A stretch of 64,000 nt of DNA, taken from positions 23,901 to 87,900 of the forward strand of contig JARKIF010000135.1 of assembly GCA_029378245.1 (NCBI GenBank), in the 5' to 3' direction. Both the position numbers and the translations under genes were made by a program. Shown in pieces: positions 19,892 to 30,184 of the stretch. Source of the DNA: Roridomyces roridus (lineage: Eukaryota > Basidiomycota > Agaricomycetes > Agaricales > Mycenaceae). Position 1 is the first letter of the stretch. The number at the start of each line of letters is the position of its first letter. The notes below the pieces were generated by a model, which was not told the DNA's origin, did not search any database, and was given only the letters and a program-made list of their open reading frames with translations.

Positions 19892-20851
19892 TTATTCTCT
19901 GGTAAACCACACCCCTGCTCTCCCCATCTTCGCATCCTGCTCCAAATCATACGCCGTCCTCACCCCCGCCGCCCCAAACGGCACAGTCCGATACACCGCC
20001 TCTTCCGCCTTCATCCTCCTCTCCTCGACCCTATATTTCTCCCTCAACTCCTCCATACTCGTCTCCCCGCCCGCACTTCGATAAGCACGCTGCAACGCCC
20101 AAGTACTCCACCCAGACGAGCCTGATATCATCTGCCCGATTTTGAGGAAGGGAAACGCAGCGTAGAACGAGGCCCACGCGGCGGCTGTAGCGGTAGCTGA
20201 AGCGCTCTTGAGGACGAGTTCGGGGATGATGGTGACGGGGGATGCTCCACGCGGTTGGGCAGAGCGCAGTGAGAGTGAGCCAACGCGGAATGTGGCCGTT
20301 GGTGCGAGCAGAACACCCTTTGCGTTCTTGACGAGCAGCCGAAAGTACCCGTCTCCCGCTGCGACGGGGATGTGCACAAAAGCTGTCTCAAGGACGTGGT
20401 GCTCAGGCTCTTGCGGTGCGACGGCAGAAGTGAGGAACTCGCGAGCCTCGCGATCGAATTGAGATTTCCGGCTCGAGTCGACCTTGTCCCATTTACCCTC
20501 TGCCGCCGGCGTGACGTCGGTCTCCTTGCCTACAGTCCCACCAAGCCAGCCGCCAATCGTCCAGCCCAGCAACCCAGTGCGCCAGCCGCGGCGTTGCAGC
20601 GTGATCATGCGATCTTCAGGCAAGGGTTTACTACCGAGGATGGATATAGGAACTACGGTGGAGACGCCTCGATAGTAAACCCATGGGCGGGTGTGCCGGA
20701 CGGTAGAGTATGTGGAGCCAGGAGTGTAGCATGGCTCGGCGTCGTTGAGAGCGTGGAAGGTGGTGACGGCGGTTGATGCTGCACTACGAGCGAGTTGGGT
20801 CGTTCGAGAGGGGGGAGAGTCTTCGCTGTGTGGCTTGCGCTGGGTGGACAT
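19892..20851 (-). CDS. Protein of unknown function, 319 residues (copy A)
   Basis: Intronless frame from MSTQRKPHSEDSPPSR (20851). The open frame continues 49 codons upstream, but the ATG at 20851 is shared with copy B. Visible parts: a Ser/Thr/Arg-rich N-terminus, an RRGWRTGLLGWTIGGWLGG segment that could be a short membrane-associated or glycine-rich helix, a central beta-rich region (FVHIPVAAGDGYFRLLVKN), an Ala-rich hydrophobic helix (KSASATATAAAWASFYAAF) and a charged helical C-terminus (EELREKYRVEERRMKAEEA). I do not recognise the family. Copy B at 48.4-49.4 kb is about 95-97% identical by eye and also open, so the gene is probably under constraint or the duplication is young. Confidence 0.7.
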   Translation of the reverse strand: MSTQRKPHSEDSPPSRTTQLARSAASTAVTTFHALNDAEPCYTPGSTYSTVRHTRPWVYYRGVSTVVPISILGSKPLPEDRMITLQRRGWRTGLLGWTIGGWLGGTVGKETDVTPAAEGKWDKVDSSRKSQFDREAREFLTSAVAPQEPEHHVLETAFVHIPVAAGDGYFRLLVKNAKGVLLAPTATFRVGSLSLRSAQPRGASPVTIIPELVLKSASATATAAAWASFYAAFPFLKIGQMISGSSGWSTWALQRAYRSAGGETSMEELREKYRVEERRMKAEEAVYRTVPFGAAGVRTAYDLEQDAKMGRAGVWFTRE

Positions 20852-20998
20852 GGTGGCCGAGAGGAAGACGTATGAGATGACATCATTGATGGCATTCGCG
20901 GGATAGGGGCTTGGCGAAGATACCGCCTGAGCCTCCTCCGCTCTCCACGAAATGCATTGATACGCCCGTTTCAGTGCCAGACTACTCACTCCATCCAT

Positions 20999-21605
20999 GT
21001 GACCTGGGCTTCACTGCCTGCCCGCGATCTTTGGCATGGGCCGGCCGAGTTGCCGATCTGGTGCTGTTTACTGATGCGTGACGGCAGTCACATGATACAT
21101 CCAGCTCCTCGCCTGTCCCTTGTCGTTCTTGGTTGGTTCTTGGCTAAAAGGTCTACGCGATTTTCAAGTTTGCCTTTAAAGACTCGAAGGCATATACTTC
21201 CTCTGAGGCGGCAAACGAGCCTGACTCGCGGCCACCCTCATTTCTTTTGACTCTCGAATCTCGATCTTGCGCGTTTCCTGACTGCGGAGAGTCCGCGCCT
21301 CCGCCGTACCTCACGTCATATGCACCGTTCCTTGTCTTCTATCGGCTTCCAGTCATCTTGACCAGCCGACATCCAGTCTCGCCACATTCGTCATCGACAA
21401 AGTACTTACGAATCTCAGGCACGAGAGGCGTCTCTTCAACGTGTAGAACTGCCACCGGTTATCTCTTCTCTCTCACATATCTTTGGGGAAGCTTAATTCT
21501 GCGCACACGCTCAGTGCTCACGAGGTCTCCGCGTGAGAGTGGGATGGACTCAATAAAAGTATGTCCGATTCCCAAAGTTCCTCCACAACGTGTTGGCAAG
21601 CTCAG
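20999..21605. other. Promoter region of divergent genes
   Basis: Lies between the 319-residue gene (minus) and the carboxylesterase gene (plus). No coding evidence, no obvious repeats. Expected to hold two promoters. Confidence 0.4.
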
Positions 21606-23406
21606 ATGCGGCACTCCATCGCCTTCATTTCTCTGCTTTTCCCAGTACTTGCTAGTGCGATAGTCACGTCGAGCGGCGATGTCGTCGGCCACCCAGCCAT
21701 TGGGCTGCCCGCCGTCACTGAGTATCTGGGGATCCCATTTGCTCGTGCGCCGATAGGCGAGCTTCGGTTTGCACCACCAGTGGCGTTTGACAGTGCAGCG
21801 ACTTTCAACGCTACGACCTTTGTGCGTGGTTGAATTCTCTTTGGAAAGGACCGTACTGACGTAGATGTAGTCCGCGTACATTGCATGTTTATCTTCACAT
21901 GTCCGTATACTCACCACGATTTAGCGCTTGTCCCTACATCTCGTCAACGGCGACAATTGCATTTCCCAACAAAACAGCCAATTTCGACAGGATCGTCGGC
22001 GCTTTTCTCGGCGCAGGCGGGCTTGTCGGCGAGGACTGCTTGACGCTGAACGTCTGGGCCAAGACTGTTCCTATGACATCGCGCAGACCAGTAATGGTGT
22101 TCTTCTACGGCGGGAGTCAGTGCTCCTCGAGCGAGCGGAGAAGTATGGGCTGATACCGATTATGAATAGGGTTCGCACTTGGCGGTACAAACAATCCGTT
22201 CTACACCGGCCAACATCTTGCGGGTAGCGAGGACGTCGTAGTCGTCACGGTCAACTACCGCACCAACATCTTCGGCTTCTCGGGTGCTCCCAGCACTAGT
22301 CACCAAAACGTCGGCATCCTCGACCAAAGACTCGCCCTCGAATGGGTGCGCAACAACGCGGCAGCATTCGGCGGGGACGCCTCCCGTATAATCATGTTTG
22401 GGCAATCAGCCGGCGGGGCTTCCGTAGACTATCACGCTTTTGCCTTCCGAGACGACCCCATCGCAGCCGGCCTCATATCACACTCGGGCACCGCATTCTC
22501 GCTGGTACAAAACACCGCGGAGGTTTCGGCGCAGCATTGGAATAATGCGGCCGTCGCAGCTGGGTGTGGATCTGAGGAAGACGAAGAGGCGGTCCTAGCG
22601 TGCATGCGCGGTCTTGATTTCACTGCTATCTTGACGGCGGGAGCATCAGTTGTCAGTGCAGGCAACCCCGCTCTTCTACCAACACCACCGTTCCAACCGA
22701 CGGTCGATAATGTCACAGTGTTTGCAGATTACACTGCCCTCGCAGCGGCGGGGACGTTTGCGAAATTGGTGAGTATTGGGTTCGTGGATGTCTTCATCAA
22801 GCCGACGTCCTGATATTAATGCACCACAGCCATACCTCCTAGGCAGTCTAGACAACGAAGCAGGCTTCTACCGCATCCGAGCCTTCACCGCCAACCTCAA
22901 CATCACCAACGCCCAATGGGACACATTCAACCTCGAAGCCTTCACCTGCGCCACGGCACACAGCGCCATCGCCCGCGCCGCTCAAGGCATCCCAACGTGG
23001 CGATACAGGTATTTTGGAGACTGGGATAATCTGAGGCTGTTTCCCGGCAGTGGGGCGTACCATGGGAGTGATCTCGAGATGGTTTTCGGTACGGGAAAGG
23101 CGGTTAGTGGGGAGGAGGATGGGGTTGTTGAGCAGGAGGTGAGTGAGTCGATGCGGGGAGCGTGGGGAGCGTTCGCGAGGGATCCGAAGGCGGGGTTGAC
23201 GAAATTTGGATGGCCTGTGTATGATCCACAAAGAGGTGCCTCCATGTTGTCGCAACCCCCGAGTGTCAACTAATGTGCTCATAGCCACGCTGGTACGTCT
23301 GGCATTCAAGGACGAAGCTCAAGTGTCTTTTGTCAACCCCAGTGTGTTTGACGAACCGTGTGCGGGTCTTGGAGGCAGTTTGGCTGAGGCTCAAGGAGCT
23401 TTCTGA
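21606..23406 (+). CDS. Secreted type-B carboxylesterase / lipase
   Basis: Extracellular esterase of the cholinesterase/carboxylesterase type-B fold. The start at 21606 gives the signal peptide MRHSIAFISLLFPVLASA. Then come VTEYLGIPFARAPIGELRF, an intron, a CPYISS segment, GEDCLTLNVWAK (the EDCLxLNV signature of the family) and PVMVFFYGG, followed by the oxyanion-hole region. After the next intron: VVVVTVNYRTNIFGFSG, NVGILDQRLALEWVRNNAA and the nucleophile elbow FGQSAGGAS. The acidic partner is probably in LGSLDNEAGFY. The catalytic His is likely the one in GSGAYHGSDLEMVFG. The gene ends FDEPCAGL...AQGAF at 23406 after a short last exon. Introns are at about 21830-21925, 22113-22170, 22769-22828 and 23229-23285. 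No frame break was found; substrate unknown, with fatty-acid or aromatic esters typical for the family. Confidence 0.85.
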
Positions 23407-23630
23407 TTCTGTTACTTATCGACTTAATTCCATTTTGATCGATGCGAGGAGGTAGGACTGGGGATAATCTTCTGCGTTGCATACCAGCCAGACAGGCATC
23501 CCGTGCCCAATATCTCAATAGCCAAGCCCCCCAAGTTCATGTCCACTGTCAAAAGAATACCGAGACGGGCGCGAAGATATGCCGCGTATAAGTACTTGAG
23601 TGATATTTGTCTGCAGCAGGACCATACACG

Positions 23631-24019
23631 ATGTTCTTACATCCAGCGACTCTTCTGTTCACCTTGCTTGCAGCGAGATCTTGCGTCGCTGGAGGGATTC
23701 TTCAATGGGTGCCGTGCAGTCTCTTATAGACGGACGATATAGCGTTGTTGACACTGAAATATTTCAGGCACAGTGTGGCGGGGACGGATATGTCTGGAAT
23801 GACAGTGCGCGAATTCATAAAATCTGCGATCGCGATACCTTCTCCCAACTTACATCCTCGAAAGCTTGCGCCGACGGGCTCACATGCGTGTATGAGAACT
23901 TCTGGTTCTCACAATGTCTCTCGTATCCCCCTCCTGTCCCCACCACGACCGACGAGCCCGCGCCACCGACTAGTAGTAGTACTGAGACCTCCGAGCCTAC
24001 CACTCTGGCATTCATGTAA
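23631..24019 (+). CDS. Small secreted CBM1 (fungal cellulose-binding) protein
   Basis: Spliced product of 89 residues. Exon 1 (23631-23708) is a signal peptide MFLHPATLLFTLLAARSCVA. After a 59-nt intron (23709-23767) and a 60-nt intron (23805-23864) the product reads as a complete CBM1: QW-AQCGGDGYVWND-TCADGLTCVYENFWFSQCL, with the four conserved cysteines and the aromatic face used to stack on cellulose. A short Pro/Thr/Ser-rich tail follows to the stop at 24019. CBM1 modules normally sit on cellulases or LPMOs; here nothing catalytic is attached, so it may be a stand-alone binding protein. The second intron has no stop codon and a length divisible by three, so keeping it would give a longer in-frame protein. 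Neighbour of the secreted esterase, but no evidence for joint control. Confidence 0.75.
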
Positions 24020-24062
24020 CAAGCTGTATTCAAAGCTGGAAGAGAATGAAGCGAAGCATAGT

Positions 24063-27000
24063 CTAATACCCATAACCAGCCTGCACCTGGGCGTGTTGTC
24101 CCGCCGCCGCCGAATGAGCATGAGCGTCATACTCCCCAAACTGCCCGAGATACATATCCCAATCGGCAACCCTAGAAGCACCATGAGCATCGCACTCTCT
24201 CGAAAACAAAACAAATTCAACGCACCCAAACCCAGTCGGCGCCCTCGCCCAAAGCTCCACCGTATCCGTATCATACTGCATCTGCACATCCCCATCCCCA
24301 AGCTCCCAACGTTCATTCATCTCGTACCCTCCTCCGACTGTCCCACCACCGCCGTTGTCCATTATATAAGGCACCGGAATCACGTACGGTCCGAGTCCAT
24401 GTCCCTGTCCAGGCTGCGGGTACCCCACATCGTACTCGTACCCACCCCCACCCCCAGCGTCACCAGGATAATAAGGCGGATCGAGCACATACCCATTCGC
24501 ATACCCATGCGCCTGATTATACTGCTGCACGCTAACCTGCGCACCGCCGCCGTCAAACCACATGTCGTCCACCATATCCGGCGGTGCAGTTTCCAGCACC
24601 GGGTCGTACCGCGGTGGGGACATGGGCAGAGGCGTAGAGTAGACGTCGTTTAACTCGACGTGATGCTCCCCGGCATTGCCATTCCCATTCATCCCATTCC
24701 CATTCATAGGAGGAATGTCCGTCTCGACGTAGGAGGGCTGCGGCAGGGCGGGAGCAGGGAGCGCAAGTTGTTGTTGGACTGCGTGGTGCATGGGCGCCGG
24801 CGGTGAAGGCGGTGTCTCCTCCTGCTCGATGGAGCCACTCGGTGCTGGGCTCGGTGCAGGCTGTGGAGGATCAACGGCAACGAGTTGACGTAGGGTGTCC
24901 CTGTAGCCATCTTTAGTGAGAATCATCCACGACAATGAGATACGCACAATAGCGCCCCGGCTGAAGGCCACCTAAAAAAACCGTCAATTTTCATCAACAG
25001 GATCGAGATATAAGACTCACTGCTGCCGCTGTGCATCCAAAACGGCCATACACCGATGCACGTCCTCCAAATCTCTCTCCGCAGCCTTGACTCGCCCAGT
25101 TCCAGTCGTTCCCGATCCCCAGATGTTAAGCAGCAACACGATTCCCGAGGTGAACAACGGCGTCTATGAACGTTGTTCGATGATGACGCAAAAACAAGAC
25201 GTAGAAGAGTACACACCTGACTAAACCAAAGTGGATTCTTCGGCCTCCGCTGCTGCTGAATCTGCGCGACGTGGCTACACGCACGCGCGGCAGTGTTGCA
25301 AATCGCCAGCGAAGGGAGATGCTACACGCTCATCAGTCAGTTACACCACGAAAGAATAGAATATCGGCACCGTTGGATTCGCCGCCCTCCGCATCGCAGG
25401 GATGAACGGCCGGTGTATAATAATCCTCGTATGGTAATATGTACAATGCAGAATCGCACTCTGGTCAAAGAACGTCGGGTCCTCGATCAGGTTGTTTGGG
25501 TCCCAGCGTACTAAGATTTTGTTGCAGTAGAAAAGACAAGACAAGGAAAGACGACGCACAATGTTCCGGGATCGTCTCAAACCACGTATTCAACGCCGAG
25601 TCAAGCTCAACGACAATCTGTTCCTCCCACTTGTCATCACCCAGACCGATGAGTAGCTTGCTTCGATTCGTCGAGTACTGTGCCCAGTTCAATTAGCAGC
25701 GGCGTATGAGAAGGAGGTCAAACGCACCAGAATCTTGCAACTGAAACTCAAAATCCGATTCAACTGCAACATGCATTTGAAGAACGCGATTTTGGACGGT
25801 ATCTCGGGTGGTTGTCGGAAGAGTGGGGTTGTACTCCCGGGGGACCCCCAGTATTCGTCGTCGCAGGTGAGTGGCAGTTCAAGGTCGAAACTAAGGCGCG
25901 ACGTAAGGGCAGGGCAAGCCAAACGCGCCAAACTCACTCGTGCGACTGCAACGCGATACACCGACCGAGGGCCGTGCTAATCTGGGCGTCGAATAGGAAG
26001 AGGACCCTGCATAAATATTAATCCATGACTGCGATAGAGACAAGAGGAGACGGACCAAGACGCCCGCTTCTCCAACTCCTGCTCAAACGTGACTCCACCC
26101 ATATGCTCTCGCATCTTGAATCTATGCGCGCCGATATCCTGCGAAAGCCGCATCCCGAACCCGACGAGCGTCCAGCACGCCCGCGGGGAGGATGTACAGT
26201 CGAGGAACTCTGCAGCGAGCTATCTGACGGTCAATCGGGCACCAGGAAGTAAAGAAGGCACTCACACAATACGACTGCAAATCGTACAAGGTCGGATGCA
26301 CATTCACCAAATGCCCGCTCAGTTCGACCTGGTCGAACCACTTCCAGCCTGCCGTCTCGGTGGGCGGGGTATTTGGGAGCGAGACCCGCGGATCAGTCGA
26401 GTACCGCGCGCCCACGGCGCAGACCAGTAACAGCACCTTTGCGAAGCCGCCGTGAGTTTCGTGTAACTTGTGGGTGTAAACGGCTGCTTCAAAGGTGGGA
26501 CGGTGGAGGAGGGGAAGGAATGCGTTGACGTTGCTAAAGTAGAGCCTGATGAGGGCGTCCAGAAGATCGGGATCAGGGAAGAGGTAGTCTCGCCGGGGTG
26601 GCGGAATTGGAGCTTCCCACTTTGAAAAATGAGGCAAAGATAGGATAATAGGTATAGCGACGCACCGTTTTGATACTACTGGGCGCATCCAGCGCTATAA
26701 AATTGCTCATTTCTAACCCCGCCTTTGCCATCTTCTGCCTCCGCTTCTTGTTCCTGAGGTCGATGGCAGCCTTGACGAGCATCGCCCCAGACGATTTGCC
26801 TTGGAAGCCCTGCGCAGCCGTGTTGTTAATGTCGAGCGCGCGGAAGCTCGCTTCGATATCGACAAAGGTTAGGTCGTCGGCGGTGGGAATTGGGAAGGGG
26901 TTGTTGAGTCGTTGGATCGCGTTGCTCACGAGCTGTACGCCCGGGCTCCGCTGGGAATTGGCTTTGGCGAGCAAGGCCTCGACGGTTTTGAGTCGCGCCT

Positions 27001-27397
27001 CCAGAGCTCCAATGTAGCTCTTGGTAGGCGTGGATGACGACCCGTCGGCACCGTCGTGCTCAGTTAGCCGGAACTGATTCGCTGCTCAAGATTTTCAGAG
27101 TGCAGGACAGAGCTTGTGTACACACTGCGGATGGCTCGATGTATGTGCAGATAAAGTTGTGCTTCGAGCAGTGAGCACAAACTTCGCCCCCGTCGCCTGT
27201 TTTCTCGACCCTTAGAAGAAGAATGACGCGGACTTCGGCACCGACTCACATCGGCCTGGATGTGGTCGTCAAGGGCAGTCTGGGTCCTGAGAGAAGGGAT
27301 CCATACGTTTCTTTCGTCTGCACATGTCGCACGCCCTCTGGACGCGTTTTTGCTTCTTGGATGTCTGGTGCTCATTGTCGTCGTCCGAGGAGGACAT
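24063..27397 (-). CDS. Zn2Cys6-type fungal transcription factor, multi-exon
   Basis: Nuclear gene regulator with the layout of fungal Zn2Cys6 activators: N-terminal zinc cluster, middle homology domain (Fungal_trans, PF04082) and a low-complexity C-terminus. The start at 27397 reads MSSSDDDNEHQ...RACDMCRRKK. An intron of about 110 nt leads to GGEVCAHCSKHNFICTYIEPS. In my reconstruction only five of the six cluster cysteines are visible. Next is a coiled-coil-like segment (SYIGALEARLKTVEALL-like, near 26990). After it comes PDLLDALIRLYFSNVNAFLPLLHRPTFE, a textbook start of the middle domain, and AVGARYSTDPRVSLP. Several short exons follow between 26.1 and 25.0 kb. The last exon is rich in Pro, Gly and Tyr and ends GQHAQVQAGYGY at 24063. 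Exon boundaries between 25.0 and 26.1 kb are approximate. Target genes unknown; the secreted genes to its left are candidates only by position. Confidence 0.75.
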
Positions 27398-28097
27398 GGT
27401 GGTTAGTGACAAGATTGATTAGCCGACATCAATGGAATTTCCAATTTGGATAGGATTTGTAAGACAGCCGAGTCAAAGCCGAATTGTTTGCTTGATCGGA
27501 GAGGTGCATGGACGTTTACGCCAAGTAACACGCCAAGGCGGGTCTCCAAGAAACAGCGCTCGCAGCGCTCGAGGGGTGCCCCGAGAGGAGTAAGAGTCCT
27601 GAGTTGCGTAATTTGTGCTCCGGCAATCACTTTGCCGATCAGATCGACACCACGTCATACACTGTTGCCCTCCGCCACCGCAACCCCCAGGTTGGAGTTC
27701 ACGCAACGAGCGCTGTTCTTATCGTTCCCGGGTCTAAAACTTCAGCGTCCCTTACCCTGATCCTCGAGCGCCGCCGACGCACCACGATGCCCCTTGGGTC
27801 TCCCCTTCTCGTCCAAATTCTCGTCACTCCCGTGTCTTGGCCGGACTCCGTCGCCGTTCTCGTACTTTGCATCGGTTACCGCCTACTCCTTCCGCCGCCA
27901 TGACTTTCTGCAACTTATTGACCACCGCGGACTCTCCCGCCCCATTCCAGCAACTTGACTCTGGTCGATCACCACACTAGACAACAGACGTGATTTGATT
28001 ATAAGATATTAAGAAAGCAATAGATCAAGAAAGCAAGACTAGTCTTGGTGGCCAAGCACACCACTTCTATCCAAGAACACAACCCGACACAACCCGC
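27398..28097. other. Intergenic stretch, 0.7 kb
   Basis: 5' flank of the transcription-factor gene and 3' flank of the ACC-synthase-like gene. No domain-bearing frame; no repeat seen. Confidence 0.45.
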
Positions 28098-30184
28098 TCA
28101 AAGCACCGCATTCGCCTCGACCGCCGCGGCAAGTTCATTCACCGGTACCACCACCGACTTCTTGACGAGGCTCCTGCCACGCTCGCCACTGTCTACCGAG
28201 GACTCAGAGTCGGAGGTATAGGCTGTAGCTGATGCTGAGACGCCCGACGACTCCTCCGAGTCAACGTCAGAGTAGGATTCGACATCGACGTCAATCTCGG
28301 GCAGAGTCTCATCCAAAGGCGCTTCAGGGACCTTGAACGCCTTTTCGAGACGACGAAGGGCTTGCTACTCACGGCGTCAGAAGTTGAAATCACCTTTGGA
28401 GCAAGACTTACAATCATGATTGGACGAGCCTGTGTGAATATGAGCCGGAAACGAGTCTGGACAGGGTCCGCCATGAGGTTCGTCGGTTTCTAAGACCATC
28501 GTTGGGTATCTTATCGAAGAACATCAATAGGAAAAACTCACTATGAACACGCCCTCGCGAATGATGGCCGCAACAGCGATATCAAGCCGCTCCAGGGGGG
28601 CGAGATGTGCCGGCGCGATCCGATCTAGGAACGGTGCAAAATCAACGACAACGTACACCCCGGCATTGGCCCGGGTGAATTCCAGCCCGTGGAAAGTCAA
28701 CCACCCGGCAGCGAATTCATACGCCTCCTTTACCATACGCCGGTTATCTTCAAGGAACCGCTCGACAAATGGGCGGTCCTGGAGCACGCGTGCGAAGAGG
28801 AGGTCGCTGACGGAGGAGATGGGCGTCGCGAGGAAGAGAGGCCGGATGAGGTTGATGAGTTGAGGGTTGGCGGGTGAGATGAACAAGCCCACTGTGCGTC
28901 TCTTCAACAAAGGTCCAATGTGGAATCAAGGGAGCACTCACATTTGAGCCCACTAGCGCCAAAGTCCTTCGTAGGGCTCGTGAGGACGTGCACCCGCTCA
29001 GGGTCGACACCCATCGCGGCCAAATCATACGTGAGTACGGATTCAAACGGCTCGTTTGCGGCAGGTGGGTATGCCGAATCCCGATAGGTCGACAACCCGT
29101 AGACCTCATCGACGATCAAGTGGATGTTGTACTTTCAATATCATCAGCGGCGCCACTTCAAGGGAAGATTGTGACAAACCTTCTGAGCGAGAAGCGCGTA
29201 TCCCTTGATGGTCTCGCTCGGTACGATTTGTGGGATGGGGTTGTGCGGGTTCGGGATGAGCATCACCCGAATCTTGATGCCCAACCGCTCGCTCTCGAGA
29301 ATCTTGCGCTCAAGATAGGGCAGTGCATCCGTCGACAGCGAGTCCACATCGGCGGGGATTTCCGCCAGCATGAGGACCGCCAACGCAGGGTGCATGATAT
29401 CCCTCACATAATCGTCTGTCGGTTCAAAATGTCAGCGTCCCGAGCAGAGCGTATCGAGATTCTCCGGACGAACCGTAAAACGGCTACGGGGACTCAGTCA
29501 GAATCAAGCCTGGGGAAAACAAGGGCCGACTCACAGCGCTCATTAACACACCCTCGCCCTCGCCCGCCAGAGCCCAGACCGCCTGTGCGAGCACCGCGCC
29601 GATACCCGGTCCAGCAACAGAGTTGTCTCCTAAAAATATTTTAAACGCCGATTAGAATGAATCAATCTCCGCAGCCCAAGATTGAGTTTGACGCACTCGT
29701 GACCGGGACCCTCGGATGAATATGGTCATTGATGTATTGGGGCAAGAGATCTTCCACAGTAGGAAGCGTCGATTTGATCAACGTCGCTCGGTACCTGAGA
29801 TGTTGCGTCCGGAGAGTTGTTATCGGACGAGAAAAGTGCTAGAGGTTGATAACAGTCAGTGAGTTGGAAAGACAGATGACAAGCAATATACCTCGATCAG
29901 GCGCGGGCTCAACAGCGAGTTTTCGGCGATGGAGAGGTTGATACAGCTGTCCGGATACAGCTCAGGGTCGTGGAATGGACCTGGGGGAGGCGCACTGCGA
30001 CGAAAGAGTCAGTCATCCAGCGAGGAAACGCGGGTCGCGTGCTGAAGCGAGTGCTACGCGCGGATCTACGCGAGAAGCGCGCCCAGGTATCTTTGGAGTC
30101 GAACCAGCTGACTTACTATGCGTGGGGCGGGGGGAAACCTAGGCGTTTCACAGCGCGGTTGGAAAGCGGGGGAAGAGGGGACAT
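28098..30184 (-). CDS. ACC-synthase-like class I/II PLP aminotransferase
   Basis: Pyridoxal-phosphate enzyme of the fold-type I aminotransferase group, closest in motifs to 1-aminocyclopropane-1-carboxylate synthase-like proteins. The start at 30184 gives MSPLPPLSNRAVKRLGFPPPHA. After an intron come GPFHDPELYPDSCINLSIAENSLL (the INLxxAENxL signature), then GPGIGAVLAQAVWALAGEGEG, LIPNPHNPIPQIV (the NPxNP loop, here PNPHNP), IVDEVYGLSTY with the cofactor-binding Asp, and the Schiff-base segment TSPTKDFGASGLK. The small domain follows (GLFISPANPQLINLIRPLF ... RANAGVYVVVDF), then FRLIFTQ and a long acidic, Ser-rich tail (VDVESYSDVDSEESSG) to 28098. About ten exons; all key residues are present, so it should be active. 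The tail beyond the normal fold end is unusual. Whether it makes ACC (ethylene precursor) or is a plain aminotransferase cannot be told. A broken copy lies at 51.1-52.1 kb. Confidence 0.8.

Noticed and set aside
23745..24653. 302-codon plus-strand frame
   Set aside because: It is the antisense shadow of the last exon of the transcription factor and overlaps the CBM1 gene in a different frame; extreme Arg/His/Pro/Ile bias.
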